Notes under the pieces: model-generated | Told to the model about the DNA's origin: nothing | Database searches by the model: none | What the model saw: the letters and a program-made list of their open reading frames with translations, nothing else | Translations under genes and position numbers: made by a program | In this document: positions 33,750 to 45,370 of the stretch, in pieces | Position numbering within the stretch: position 1 is the first letter of the stretch | Layout of the letters: every line of letters starts with the position of its first letter | Assembly: GCF_030867095.1 (NCBI RefSeq) | Contig: NC_081824.1 | Span: 175,282,933 to 175,346,932, forward strand | Source: Alligator mississippiensis | Taxonomy: Eukaryota; Chordata; Crocodylia; Alligatoridae | Direction: 5' to 3' | DNA: 64,000 nt

Positions 33750-35011
33750 TCCTCGCTTCTTACACAGAGCACTAGAAACATCCCTGTTACCTCTCTCTCT
33801 GGGATTCCCTCCTGGGTGAGTAGGGGCATCATGGGATACTGCTGGCTGCATACGTGCAGTTCCTTGTCAAGATTTTCATATTTGAAGGGTTTGCAGAGTT
33901 CCTTCCCCTTCCTCCACCCACCCAATCCTGCCTGGGTTACAGGAACAGCTACAGTCATAACATTAGCATCTCCAGACCACCCATGGTGGAGATGAGTTCC
34001 GCAGGGAGAGTTATCACTCATTACAGCAACATAAGCATCTCTAGCCCCTATCCTGTCATTTGCCACCTCTCATTTTTCTCTCTGTGAACAGTTTTAGTTT
34101 CATTCATATGTTGATGCCACTGACTACTAGGGAAGCCTTAATAATAAAGCTGAATCCCTGGGCCCTGAACGCCAAGGTTACTGTTAAAAGAGAAACCACA
34201 CCCAGACAGCCCCTGGTTTTGCCAAACAAAACTAAGCAACCGAAGTGGGTTTTGCAAAGTTCTCTGTTCCAAGTCTGCACCTCCATCCCTCACCCAGTGT
34301 GTCAGCAGATTCTCATCAAAAAAGTAGGTTGCTTGCACACAGACCATCCCCAAAGAAATAGGAGAGAGAGAAAGAAATTAAACCGGAGAAAATAATAGTG
34401 GGGTAGATTGTATCTAAGGCTAGAGCAACGAAGTAAGCGTCAGAGTCTGGTTTAAACAGCTAACTTTTCTACTGCCTGTCCATGCATAGACTTCTCTATG
34501 TCTATACATAACATGTAACAAATGGCGGTGGTACTTACCACCTTCCCTTTGCAAGTATTAGATCCCTGTGATAAAAGGCACTCTATAAGAGTTCATTGTA
34601 ATTATATGTGCTTAAGACCACAATTGGAGTAATTTTAGGATTGTTACATCCCGGTGGAAAATCAGATTGTTGGGTAATGAGAGAGGGAGTGTAGCCTCTT
34701 CCCTAAGGAAGTAACTAAGGAGTTGGCACTCCTGAGTTCTTTTCCTAGAACTGATTTATAGTGCAGCCTTGAGAAAGTCAGTACACTTCCCTATGCCTCA
34801 GTCTTCCCAGCTGCAAAATAGAGATTAAAATGCCCATTTCACAGAAATAATGTGAGATAAATTTAATTTGAATAAAGATGGCAAACTACTTGGAAATCAT
34901 CCAATAAGTACAGAGTACAACATAAATTGACCACCGGGAGGCTGAGAAACATGAAACATAAATAGCCTCTTATATGTGACTTGACTGTGAACGGACTTTG
35001 CTGGTAACTGG
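33750..35011. other. intergenic, no gene seen
   Basis: Unique sequence of average composition. The frames near 33612-34395 are short and lack family similarity. Confidence 0.5.
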
Positions 35012-35215
35012 ATGTGTCTATACGAGATGCTATATTGCTGTAGCAATGAGCTATGGCAACGTAGTTCATTGCTACAGTGATGTAGCATCAGTGGACACTA
35101 ACCGTGATGCTGCCACTACTGCGCACTAGCAATGAGCTACTGCACAGTAGGATCGAAAATGACCTGTCGCCACTGGGATTGCACAGTACCAGTGGATACT
35201 GCACAGTCAGGGTCC
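35012..35215. mobile_element. MITE-like repeat related to 28462-28759
   Basis: It begins TGGATGTGTCTATACGAGAT and has CACTACTGCGCACTAG and CTACTGCACAGTAG palindromes like the 28.5-kb MITE. The right end is not clear. Confidence 0.5.
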
Positions 35216-35593
35216 CCAGACCTGTGTTCATCTCCGTAAAAAAAAGGATGTGCAAATGGAGACACAACTATATTGCAGCCATATTTATTTCAGCCTGCAG
35301 AAAAAAAAATGGGAAGGAGGCGGGGAGGGTGATGCAGCCACAATGTTTGGCAAACTGGAAAAAAGAAAGATCAGGGTGAGCAATGTATTTAAACCACAAC
35401 ATCTGAGAAGTAATCCCAAAGGCCTGCAAGAAATACATACAAAGTAAAGCCTTTGGTCCACAAAACCTTTTAAAATGAATACATGTGGCATACAAAGAGA
35501 AGTGTAGGGCCTTATATGAAAGAAAACTTTCTCACAGATCTTCAGAAAACAGCAAAGTACTTTGGGCTCTTCTCTATACCCCAATGTCTTTTA

Positions 35594-35660
35594 GAGCAGC
35601 ATTTCCCAAACTGGTGGGTTTGTGGTGGATTTGTGCCCCGCCCTCAGATAGTCAGGCACT
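35594..35660. mobile_element. hAT terminus, truncated
   Basis: GAGCAGCATTTCCCAAACTG has the form of a hAT end (CAGxxxTTCCCAAACTGG). No matching right end was found. Confidence 0.4.
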
Positions 35661-35896
35661 CCCACCCCCTACTACTTTGGCCCCCACCACCACTTCCCTC
35701 ACTGCCGATTCTCTTGTGCCTCTGGTACTTCCACTCCTGGTGCTTCCCTGTGCACATTTTAAAGGTCTAATTTCCCAGTCACTCTGTGAATGTAAATAAA
35801 AGCGTTTTACAACAGCTACGCCGTGTTGTCTCTATGGCACTGACAGTTCATCCAAACAGAAAGGTGAAGTGTCCGAAGTACTTTGCTGTGCTCTGA

Positions 35897-36264
35897 AGAT
35901 TCATAGATTCATAGACATTCGGGCTGGAAGGGACCTCAGAAGATCATCAAGTCCAGCCCCCTGCCCCGGGGCAGGAAGTCAGCAGGGGTCATAGGATCTT
36001 ACCAAGATAAACATCCAAATGTCTCTTGAAGGTGTTCAAAGTTGGTGCTTGAACCACCTCTGGCGGCAGTCTATTCCAAACCTTCGGGGCTCGGATAGTA
36101 AAGAAGTTCTTCCTTATGTCCAGCCTGAAACGGTCTTGGAGGAGTTTGTGACTGTTCGATCTTGTCATCTCCTGGGGTGCTCTGGTGAACAGACATTCCC
36201 CCAGATCCTGGTGACCATCCCTAATAAACTTATAGGTGGCTTCTCTGAGAAAGTTTTCTGTCAT
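35897..36264 (-). mobile_element. CR1 LINE 3' end with ORF2 C-terminus
   Basis: The minus strand encodes RFRLDIRKNFFTIRAPKVWN then RLPPEVVQAPTLNTFKRHLD, the CR1 ORF2 C-terminus. Upstream is a segment with CLFTRAPQEMTRSNSHKLLQ. The plus-strand left end is TTCATAGATTCATAGACATT, the CR1 tail. About 370 bp are kept in one frame, so it is among the better preserved copies here, but it lacks the RT domain. Confidence 0.92.
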
Positions 36265-38000
36265 CCAAACAGCTCGTCACCACTGAGCTAGCACATGAGA
36301 ACCAGGGAGTCAAACTAGCCAATGGTGTTAGACCCTCAAAACCAAGGGAAAGGCAATGAGCCACCTGACAGCAGTGATGATGAGCACTTAAAAGGCAGCT
36401 ACTGGAATTCTCCCCTCTCCTCCTCCCACACTGGAACAGTCCAACACTAAATTCAGCAAACAGAGCTGCTCTGCAATGGAGCAACACTAATTGACATCAT
36501 CTAAAGATCTGGGTCTGTACCTCCTGCACAGAACTTGCTGGTACCACTGCCAATAGCGCAGCTTGGCAGGGCTTCTGTGTGTTTGGGATGGAACAATGCT
36601 TCTAGCTATTCCTCAAAGCCTCTTAAGCCTGCCCAGTGCCTTCTTGAAGTTATAACATTGCTTCCTAGCCTGAGGGAATGCAAGGGCTTTCTGGCAAGTT
36701 GCCTGTAGGATGCAGGGTAGCCTTGGAGGTATACTTTATGCTTATACCTGATAACGCTAGGAGGCTGCACTAGTTGACTAGCTGAGCAGCACAGTGGCTC
36801 AAGATTCAAGTTTAAGTTGTGGTCTCAGTTGGAAAAGGACACTAATCGCAGGGGACCTTTTCTATTGGTCACTGCTCAGGGATATCACCATGTGTCCATT
36901 CCTGTTGAGGGAAACCTAGCCCCCTCTGCCTCTCCCATCATCAACCAGGCTAATTACTACTGCCCATCATGGTTCCATGCAGAGCAGAAAGAACAGGATT
37001 TTGCTTTCTCACTTCCAGGGCTGGTAGAGGGAGATGTCTGGTGAAGAGCCATGGAAGGAGCATAAACTATAGAGCAGGTGTTCCTCTGTCTCAAGAAGGT
37101 AGGTTCACTTGGAGAATGATTAGAGATGCTGGACTCCTCTACTTTCTCCAGAGAACTTTGGGGTTATAGGGAGAATCTACCTTGGATTCACTGCAGAAGT
37201 GGGATGACAGCCTAGATCCCTACCTCGTCATGATCAAGCTCTCTGTAGGGGCAGCCTGTCCTCAATGATGCCTTTGGTCTGGAGCAACGATCAAAGTTCA
37301 ATTTAATTTTTCAGATAGGTCATTCAGCACAAGCAGATGGAATGAGATTAGCCATCTGCATCTCTTCCTGGAGCCTCAGCCCATCTCTCCTAACTTTCTG
37401 CACCACAAGACACTGAAATCCTTATCCAAGCCCAAGCCACTCTTGGGCTCAGAGAACACAGCTCCCAGCCACAAAGTTACAAAAAACAACCCAAGATTTG
37501 CTAACTGAGAGCAACTCCTTCTCCTTCCAACTGCAGCAGCTAGTTTGCTATCCCCAGTTTCACTGGCATGTCAGAGACAGCAAAGGCCAACAGTTAAAGT
37601 AAGGGAGTAGGGCAGGAGTGGAACTGCATGTCACAGTTCAGGGAGTCTTATCTGAACTCTATGCGGGTTTGGTTAAGGCAATAAACTTCCCTGTGCCTCA
37701 GTTTCCCCAGGGGAAAAATTGAGCTAATACCTACCAAACAGTGGACTTCAGGGGTGGGGAGCAGGAGGTGAGCGAAGGCAGAACTGACACTTGCAAAGCA
37801 ATTTGAGTGTAAGATAGGTATTGCCAAACTGGATCAGGCTCAAAGACTACCTAGTCCAACATCCTTTCCCTAGCAAGGGCTAGAACCCGTTGCTTGGAGG
37901 AAAAGCGCAAGAAGGCCAGAAGCAGAATACTGTAGAATGATCTGGTCTCACAGAAAGACTTTACACTGCACAGCTGTCAAAGAACAACAACCTGCCTATT
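36265..38000. other. intergenic with one diverged old repeat
   Basis: About 37805-37870 resembles 13448-13510, an old interspersed repeat. The remainder is unique, with no supported gene. Confidence 0.45.
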
Positions 38001-38003
38001 ACT

Positions 38004-38375
38004 GGGCAGGTCTACACATGCATTTATGCCAGCTTAAATTTACTGTGCAGTAAGCAGGAATAGGCCAGTGTCTACATGTGCAGGCATTGAGGTGCATAAA
38101 TGCTGTGTGTGGATGGACTTGGGACTCAAGTTAGCTCTAAGTCAGTCCACACACACAGTATTACTTCACAGTAAGGTGTCTACATGTGTGTTAATGCACA
38201 GTAACTAATTGGGCATAAATTTGATACCTGCATGGTGCAAATATCAAATTTACATTCAAATCGGCATAAGTCACCATATTTACTGTGCAGTATGGGTGTG
38301 CATGTGTAGACGGGTGCTCATACTGCACAGTAATTTTGGTTACTGTGCAGTAAATGCACACATGTAGACACACCC
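38004..38375. mobile_element. MITE family A, full-length copy (372 bp)
   Basis: The left end GGGCAGGTCTACACATGCAT and the right end GCACACATGTAGACACACCC are inverted repeats. The flanks ACT at 38001-38003 and ACT at 38376-38378 could be a 3-bp target duplication. The interior has many TTACTGTGCAGTAA-type palindromes and a CTGTGTGTGGAT/GTCCACACACACAG inverted pair. A 3-bp duplication would suit a Harbinger-type element, although TWA is the usual target there, so the class is uncertain. Confidence 0.75.
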
Positions 38376-38380
38376 ACTGG

Positions 38381-39141
38381 CTAGGGACAGACATTCAAAA
38401 AGCCTGAGCCTGAATTGAATCAATTTTTGCAGGTTAGTCTAACTTGGCTAGGCTAAACTAGTTTGTAACTGCACAGGCATCCCAGACATTCAGGAAAATG
38501 CCTGCAGTGGCTCAGGCTAGAAGCCAAGAAGTGCTAGAGCAGCCCTTCCATCCCTTCCACAGCACTGAGCTGAGGCGGGGTGTGGCCAGATCCTAACAGG
38601 ATGCTCTGATTAGCCCAGCAGGGAATTGATAACAGTGTTTATCACCCCATTAAGAAAACAACAGAGGGATATTACCAGCTACCTGTTGATTCTGCCTGTT
38701 GATTCTACTTGTTGATTCAGCAGGGACCATAGCCAGCATGTGGTCTGCTAGCTAATACACAGACACCTCCTCAGCAAGGGAGAGGGGAGTGGGGAATTCC
38801 TGTTTAGCAGGGAGTGATGAGGGGGGTGGGGGGAGCAGCCCAGGGGGCAGAGAGGAGGGGCCAGCTCTGCTGTGAAGCACAGAGCCCTGCCTAGCCCAGA
38901 GAGCACACTGGCATGCTAGGGTATCTGGTTTATCTTAAACCAGCAAGGGGTCTGTGACAAACATTGCATAAACCAGTTTAAGCCAAATCAATTACATCTG
39001 GTTGAATGTAGTATCAGACTTATCTCAAACCAGGTGCAGCCATTTTTAAACTGGTTTATGTACACTGAACATCTGTTCTGTTACAGTTTTAAACCAGTTT
39101 CTGATCACTTAAACCGGTTTATGTGTAATGTCTGTCCCTAG
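38381..39141. mobile_element. MITE family B, full-length copy (761 bp)
   Basis: It starts CTAGGGACAGACATTCA and ends AATGTCTGTCCCTAG, which makes a 15-bp perfect inverted repeat. The right 200 bp are the part shared by the other three copies. The middle is unique, with a G-rich tract near 38820-38850. No transposase is seen. It begins only 5 bp after the family A MITE. A 7-bp flank comparison (CCACTGG and CTACTGA) gives five matches, so the duplication size is not settled. Confidence 0.8.
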
Positions 39142-40675
39142 CTACTGAGACAGTATTTGAGCCAGGTAACAGGCTCTACAACTACTTAGCCACCTAACCT
39201 CCACTTTATTAGCTTCTGAGGCCTAAAACCACATGGTGTTTAAGCTCCTAAGCCAATGGGTATTGGACATCTAAATGCCTTTGAAGACCATGGCCTCAGT
39301 ACCTACCTGGCGCAAAGTTGTGATCAGTCATCTTCATCAGCAGGGATGGCCTTTGGTTTATTGAGTATTTCAACTCTGAGGTCTCATCCAACATTTCTAA
39401 GGAGGAAGCTGGGGATGGAGATCCCATTGGATTAAACCAGCACAGCACCTTGATTCTCCAATAACAAGTTTAAGGAACATAAATCCTCTGGGTGCATTCA
39501 TAAATACCCATGGGGGTGTTTATTTTGCATTTCTCCTCTTCCTTAATGGCAGATTTTTCAGTCTCCATACAATTAGCCACTCTAGATCTCATAGCTCTAA
39601 ATATTTTGGCATTGCCTGACAGCTGCAATGTTCCATGCTGTTCCACCTCAAGCTTCATGTCATCTATTATCCAGCCCCCTCTGTGGCAGAGTTTTTGATC
39701 TGACCTTATCCCCTTAAGCCTCACCAGAGTGAAGATTGCCCAGTATTTCTCCCTGCTCTGGATGCCAAGTTGATCAACACCAGGTACACAAAGAAGCAGC
39801 TTCAAAGAGATGCTTCTGCTCAGAGCAGCTTGGGAGAGATGTCCATTGTTCATCTGACCTGCCAGAAATAATCTAGGTGACCGTTCCAGACAGATGACAA
39901 GGGAACCCTGCTGAGGAAGAGACTGAGATGAAGTAGTTTGGAAAGAAAGGAGCTTGGGAAGGGGACACAAGAGGGGTTGGAGGAAAGGAATGGGGGAGGG
40001 AATGGAAGGTGTAATGAGGAGAAAGGGAAATGGGATATGGAGAGTAAGCAGTGGGAGATGGGGTTAGAATGGCTGCGTGGAGAGAAGGTGAGATGTATTG
40101 GAAGGAAGAAGGGGGTCTCTGGGAGGGAGAAGGTGGATGATTTGGGACCAGAAATACAGCTATGCTGTGGGGAGAAGGCACATGAATTGCAGAAAGAGAA
40201 TGGAGATCTTAGGGACAGGATGACAACAACAGGTGACATAGGTGAGAAGGTTGGGAGGTGTGGGAGGCAGAAAGTGGGTGTCAGGGTGTAGAATAGGAAT
40301 AGGAAATGGATGAAGGGGGGTGGTTCTGATACCACCGGCCCAACCCCCTGTGAAGGTAACAGCTCCCTGCAGTCATGTGCAAATGCCCTCCAAGAAACCA
40401 ATTTTGCTGGAGGCCTTGCAGCTGATGCCTCTTTAATTTCTGACATGTCACTAATGGGGAGAGACTGAACATGTATTTATTCAATGTCACTAAAAATACT
40501 TCAGCAGTTGCAGGGGAAGATAGTTGAGGCTGATGGAAGGGGGAGGGCGAGGGGGAGGGAGACTGGTGGGTTTTGTCAGTGCTAAAACACTGTGCCTACG
40601 GAGAGGGTTCAGAGAAGTGTCTCGCTGAGAAACCACCAAGTATTCAGAAACCCCTGCTGTTGAAACTTGCTATAA
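39142..40675. other. unique sequence with a purine-rich tract
   Basis: About 39930-40290 is strongly G/A-rich on the plus strand, which explains a 198-codon pyrimidine-side frame. A 166-codon minus-strand frame at 39470-39970 has mixed composition but no recognised domain. No gene is called. Confidence 0.4.
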
Positions 40676-40890
40676 AGCAGTTGTGTAACTAGAGGTGAGT
40701 GAGTAGGGCATAAGCCTCGGGCACCGATTTAGAGGGGGTACCAGGATGGCAGCTTCCAGGCTGCTGGTATAGCAGCGGCAGCAGGAACAGCTGCCTGTGT
40801 GCAGGAAGCCTGTGCAGTGGTGGTGGCAGTAGCAGCCATCCCCCGTTGTGAGAGGAGACTGCACCACACTGGTAACAGCAGCTGCCAGGG
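40676..40890 (+). repeat. dispersed repeat family D, copy 2
   Basis: AGTTGTGTAACTAGAGGTGA, then GGGCATAAGCCTCGGGCACC, then a GCAGCAG-rich part, match the layout at 10996-11265 and 53335-53545. Confidence 0.55.
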
Positions 40891-41469
40891 GCTTGTGAAA
40901 CTCTGATAAGATTCTTCTCCCCCTTCTCCCCTCCCCCTGACCAAGTGACTGAAATTTCCAGTCCTGTTAAATACCATGTTAGATCAGGAAGAAGCAGGGC
41001 AGGAGGGCACAGGACAAGAGGGACCCTCTCAGTAACTAGAGTGATCAAGGAAAGGACATCACAAGTTTGTGGTCCTGTTGGAAGCAAGCTGGTTCTTGCT
41101 AGGACTATTGCCCAGTCCAAAAGGATTTCCATCCAGAAGAATATGTAGGTTTGTTTGTTGCAGCAGTTCCTTTTGCTGGCAAGTTTGGACTCATTGGCAG
41201 TCTCTTCATTGCTTCCCAGTATTGCTACCTGGTCCTTGGAGAGGACAGGGCAGAAGGTCAGTATCCTCACTTGTGCTCCAGCTGGGAATTCATGCTCTCC
41301 CCCTTTGCTCACTTGGGAATAGTTGCTGACCAGGCCACTGTGGGCATCCAAACTTGCAGCTTCTCAACCTTTTCTTCCTCTCCGGTCTTCTTTCTCCTAT
41401 CTCCACATAGCGGAGACAGCTGCTTGAAGACCTACTGGGCATTCAGAGTGGGGAGAGCACTGGCTAGAG

Positions 41470-41767
41470 CAGGGATCAGCAACATTTTGGAGTGAGGAGC
41501 CACTTTAACAGGGCTTAGCTTTGAGCATGAGACACTTCCACCCTAGCACATGCTGCTACCACCACAGTTGTATCCAGAATTACATCCTCTCCCATTTTCC
41601 CCCCAGTGCTGCCACTGCCACTTCCCCCTGCCACCTGGCCACTGCATACTCCTGCTGTCAAAGCTTCCTGCTGCCAACATGCCACAAAAGCCCCCTGGCT
41701 CTCTGGGCCAGAAAAAGTGGTTCCACAGGCTGGATCTGGTCTGGAGGAAGTAGGTTGCCAACCTATG
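41470..41767. mobile_element. 298-bp hAT element
   Basis: The left end CAGGGATCAGCAACATTTTG and the right end GGTTGCCAACCTATG are inverted repeats with changes. The flanks are GGCTAGAG (41462-41469) and AACTAGAG (41768-41775), six of eight matching and again with a CTAG core. Confidence 0.8.
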
Positions 41768-41825
41768 AACTAGAGGAGTCATCAGGGCATGACTGTTCAT
41801 TGCAGTCAGTTGATGCCAAAAGGTC

Positions 41826-41938
41826 TGGAGAATATCAGAGATGAGGACCTGCCCATGTGCAAGGAGTTTGACTAGGTGACCTCCTGAGGTCTCTTCCAGT
41901 CACACTTTTCTATAACTCCATGATTCTAATATGAAGAT
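41826..41938 (+). mobile_element. CR1 LINE tail fragment
   Basis: GTTTGACTAGGTGACCTCCT, GAGGTCTCTTCCAGTC and TTTCTATAACTCCATGATTCT match the CR1 3' terminus in sense orientation. Confidence 0.8.
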
Positions 41939-44900
41939 TATCCCTCCACATCATGTGGTCCTGCTCTCAACCCTGCTCATTCGCAATGGTCCCTGATGCA
42001 AATCTAGGATTCAAACTTTCCCGAGCACTGAAGGAGATTGGATCCAGATCAGAAAGTGCTTGGATGCCTTGATTCCTGGCATCTTAGAAATTATATAGAT
42101 AGAGAGAGCACACTAGAAACAGAACTTTGCAGCTGTGACCCTTCTCAACTAGTTATAATTATTTAAGATGATGCTTCACATCAAACTCAAACTCCTGTGA
42201 GGAAAGCGAAGGGAGAGAACAAGAGATTTCAGCCACCTAGAAGAAGATTATCTGGATATGACAATGTTCAAGCCCACTGGGCTCTGCCATGCTGCATTAT
42301 TTAAGCCCAGTACCCAAATTTAGTAACCAACCCCTGAGGCACTCTGAGAAAGCAGGGCTTCCAGAGATTCATTCCCTAGAAGTGGTAAATTCAGCAGTAG
42401 TCAATAGCTTCTGTCCTTAAAGAAGCCACATGCTTTTCTTCCCTTCCTTTGGGAATGATGGCACAAAGTGCAAGGCAACTAGGGATCAAGCTCCTAGAGT
42501 TTTACCACTTGCCAAGAGAAGTCATCAAGGCTCTCAACCCTTATGGTTCAGGGCATAATGTTGTCATCTACTAGAAACCAGGAAAAACACTCCCAAGCCA
42601 TTCTCATCTGCACTGTGTGAGGTTTCCACTATCATTGTAAAAGATAAGTGGGCTGGGTCCTGAATCCCAGAGCTAAACATCTCTCAGACTCTGGTCTCTT
42701 TCACTATTATAAGCAATGGTGAAAAGAGAAGATGGTGGATGGAATAAAGGAATCTTTGATGGTTTCTGTGTTTAAATGCACCCTAAGCTCTATATTCCCC
42801 TGTTGTCTTGCTTGCAGATTTCCAAGAGCTGAGCACCTTCCAAACATTTCATTTTCCAGTCTGTCTTATGGGGTGCTAGCAGGAAACAATGGTACTCAAG
42901 GCAGGTTTTAAGTCTATGAGCATGTCCAGTATCTCCCAGGGTGTGGGGGTGGAAGGCAGGCTGGAACAAAGTAAATATTTAACCAGTGCCAGGCCAAATG
43001 TGAACACATGTCCATTGTTTTATTTATCATTACAGAGCAGTGACCTAATGTTTACATTCAAGGCAGTACAATATAGACCTCCCCAGATCCCAGAAGACCT
43101 GGCTTCAGGGACATGGGATTTACCTTGGCATGCAAAGAGGTGGTTTCATTGGAAGCTGAGCTCAGCCTCAGGAAGAAGAGAACAGTGTTGAGACCTGCTG
43201 GTCCTGTAGATGACTCCCATCGTAAAGGCTATTAACAGCAAGGCGTGCCTTCTCTGGGGCGGCGATTGGACGCCACTGCCTCTTAAAACTGTCTGCCGTC
43301 TCTCAAATCCCTGCCTGGCTCTCCGCCCAGGACCCTGCAGGCAGAAAGATGGAGACTGATGTTTACAAACACAGCCCCTTAAAACCCCGTGTGGAACGAG
43401 AAAAAGGAATGAGCCCAGCTCAGTTGCCCTGGGAGGAGTTCATATAATCAGAGTTTGCAGGACTTCACGTCCTACATGAGGTGCTTCTGAGCTGACGAGG
43501 CAAACAAGCAATGCTGTCAAAAGCATGGCTATTGTCTTTTCCCAGGGGAACTCCTCAGTGAACAGACCTCCTGCCAAATTCCTCTTTGCTTCCAAGAGGA
43601 CTGGCTGCGTCACACCACCTCAGGTTACTATTGTGCCACTGTGCAAGTTAAGATACCCCTGGTGTATTCATGGAGGGAAGAGCTTCTGGGAAGAAGTGGG
43701 GGGGCAGGAACTGCATGAAGCAGTTTTGGTAACTCATTAAGCAGTGTCATCTGCCTCCCCCATGCACAGCATTTGGCCTTGGTGGTGCTGTCAGAGGTTC
43801 CATTTCTCAGACAATATGTATCAGCATCCCCCTACCTCTAGACAGTAAAGAGTCCCTGGCTTTTTTGTAAGAGTACATGTCTTTTGTCCTGCTGTCCTCG
43901 TCAAATTCCAATGAGGATTATTTGTCTAGGGTGCTGTTTCAAACATGGCTCAGTCATCACATTCTGATGACCACTCAATTCATATGGTGCTTGGCCAACC
44001 CACGTCCCAGTGAATGTGTCCTTATTACAATACTCACCACATCTTGGTTGTTATCAACATTGGCCCCTGGTTGAGTGCTAGCCAGAAGGCTACACCCAGA
44101 ATTGGCCATGGAGACTGAACTCCTCTCTGTCCCTTACAGATGATCCACATGGCCTATTCTGTCCTTACCTTCTCTGCTGAGACTACCAACCAGAGTGTCA
44201 AGAGTCAATGCTGGTTGAGGTGGCTATAGCTTTTATTAGTATACATTAGTCCCTGGAGAACTGACATCATAAAATAGTTTTCCAACTGCACACTAAACAG
44301 TTGTCATCTGTTGATGATCTGCAGCTACTGGATTTGAAACCTAGAGTCTATAGAAATAGGTGAAGTTCTGCAGTTAAAATCCACTAGAATTCACCCATGA
44401 TTAATCTTTTCTGAGGCCTTGCCTCCAGCGGAAATTAATCAGAATAGCTATTGTAGAATAAACTGTTCCACAACAGCTCTTTTACATTATCTTCCATGAT
44501 AAAAAAATCATTTTATTTTGGAATAATTACTCTACTCTGTGAGCTTCCTTCTCCTTCCTTCCTGCCTGCCTGCCTTCCTTCCACTGGAAAGACAAGAACC
44601 AAGCACCTTGGAATTAAATCATGTTGTCTTTGGGACAAGGACCATCTCAGTTATGAGTTAGTACAGTGCCTAATACCATATGACTTAGGCTCATGGCTAA
44701 GGCAAAATAAATCATAAACTGTGTGAAAAGGAAAAGTTGGTGACCAGCTGCTATTTAGGGTTATGGATCTTCAGCCCTCTCCAGGGACCCACATGAAAGA
44801 CAGGCTGTGAAAATAAAAAGAATGATTGTGGTATGAGTGCAACAAAGGCTTCCAGCAGCTGTGACTAACATAAACCCATTTGGCAAAGGATTGGGACTCC

Positions 44901-45224
44901 ACCTCTTTCTTTTTCTCTTGCTCTTTCCTGGAATCGCAGCAAGGGCATAACTGGAATCCTTGTCAGATGTAGGAGAGGGTGGGGAAATGTGTCTGCACAG
45001 CCAGGGATTTCCCTCAGACTCTCACAAGCAAGTGCTAGTACCAGACAGATATGGGCCACGTGGAACAGCTCCAAAAGCAACTCACAGGAAGGGAAAGGCG
45101 TGAGGTTGTTTGTGTGAGTTATATACACCATGGCTGGCTCAGGACAGGCCACAGGCCTCAGTGAAGTCATTCTGATAAAGGCTATGGGACCAAGGCCCAG
45201 GAGTCAGCTAGCTGTCTACCAGGG
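41939..45224. other. long unique stretch with a CpG-richer patch
   Basis: About 3.3 kb with no recognised gene. At 43240-43500 CpGs are more frequent than around it, with GGCGGCGATTGGACGCC and a forkhead-like TGTTTAC near 43362, so it may be a conserved element. A short (CTTCC/CTGC)n stretch lies at 44555-44582. Confidence 0.4.
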
Positions 45225-45370
45225 CCAGACACAGGCATGGGTGAACTAGGTGGCCGCCTGAGGCCCGGACAGATGGGGCCCAAAAACGGTAATTTTATTG
45301 TTATTATTATTATCATTATCTCTGGCAAAGGGGGTGCTGATACTAAAAGTTTACCCGAGGCCACCAGGAG
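45225..45370. repeat. dispersed repeat with (TTA)n
   Basis: A GGCCGCCTGAGGCCCGG segment followed by ATTGTTATTATTATTATCAT and GGGGGTGCTGATAC. It is possibly related to family D by its GGGTGAACTAGGTGG head. The class is unknown. Confidence 0.4.

Noticed and set aside
39470..39970. 166-codon minus-strand frame of balanced composition
   Set aside because: No domain, splice signal or similarity that I can recognise; a frame of this length is expected by chance somewhere in 64 kb.
39850..40446. 198-codon minus-strand frame rich in Ser, Pro and Phe
   Set aside because: It is the pyrimidine side of a purine-rich tract, which lacks stop codons by composition.
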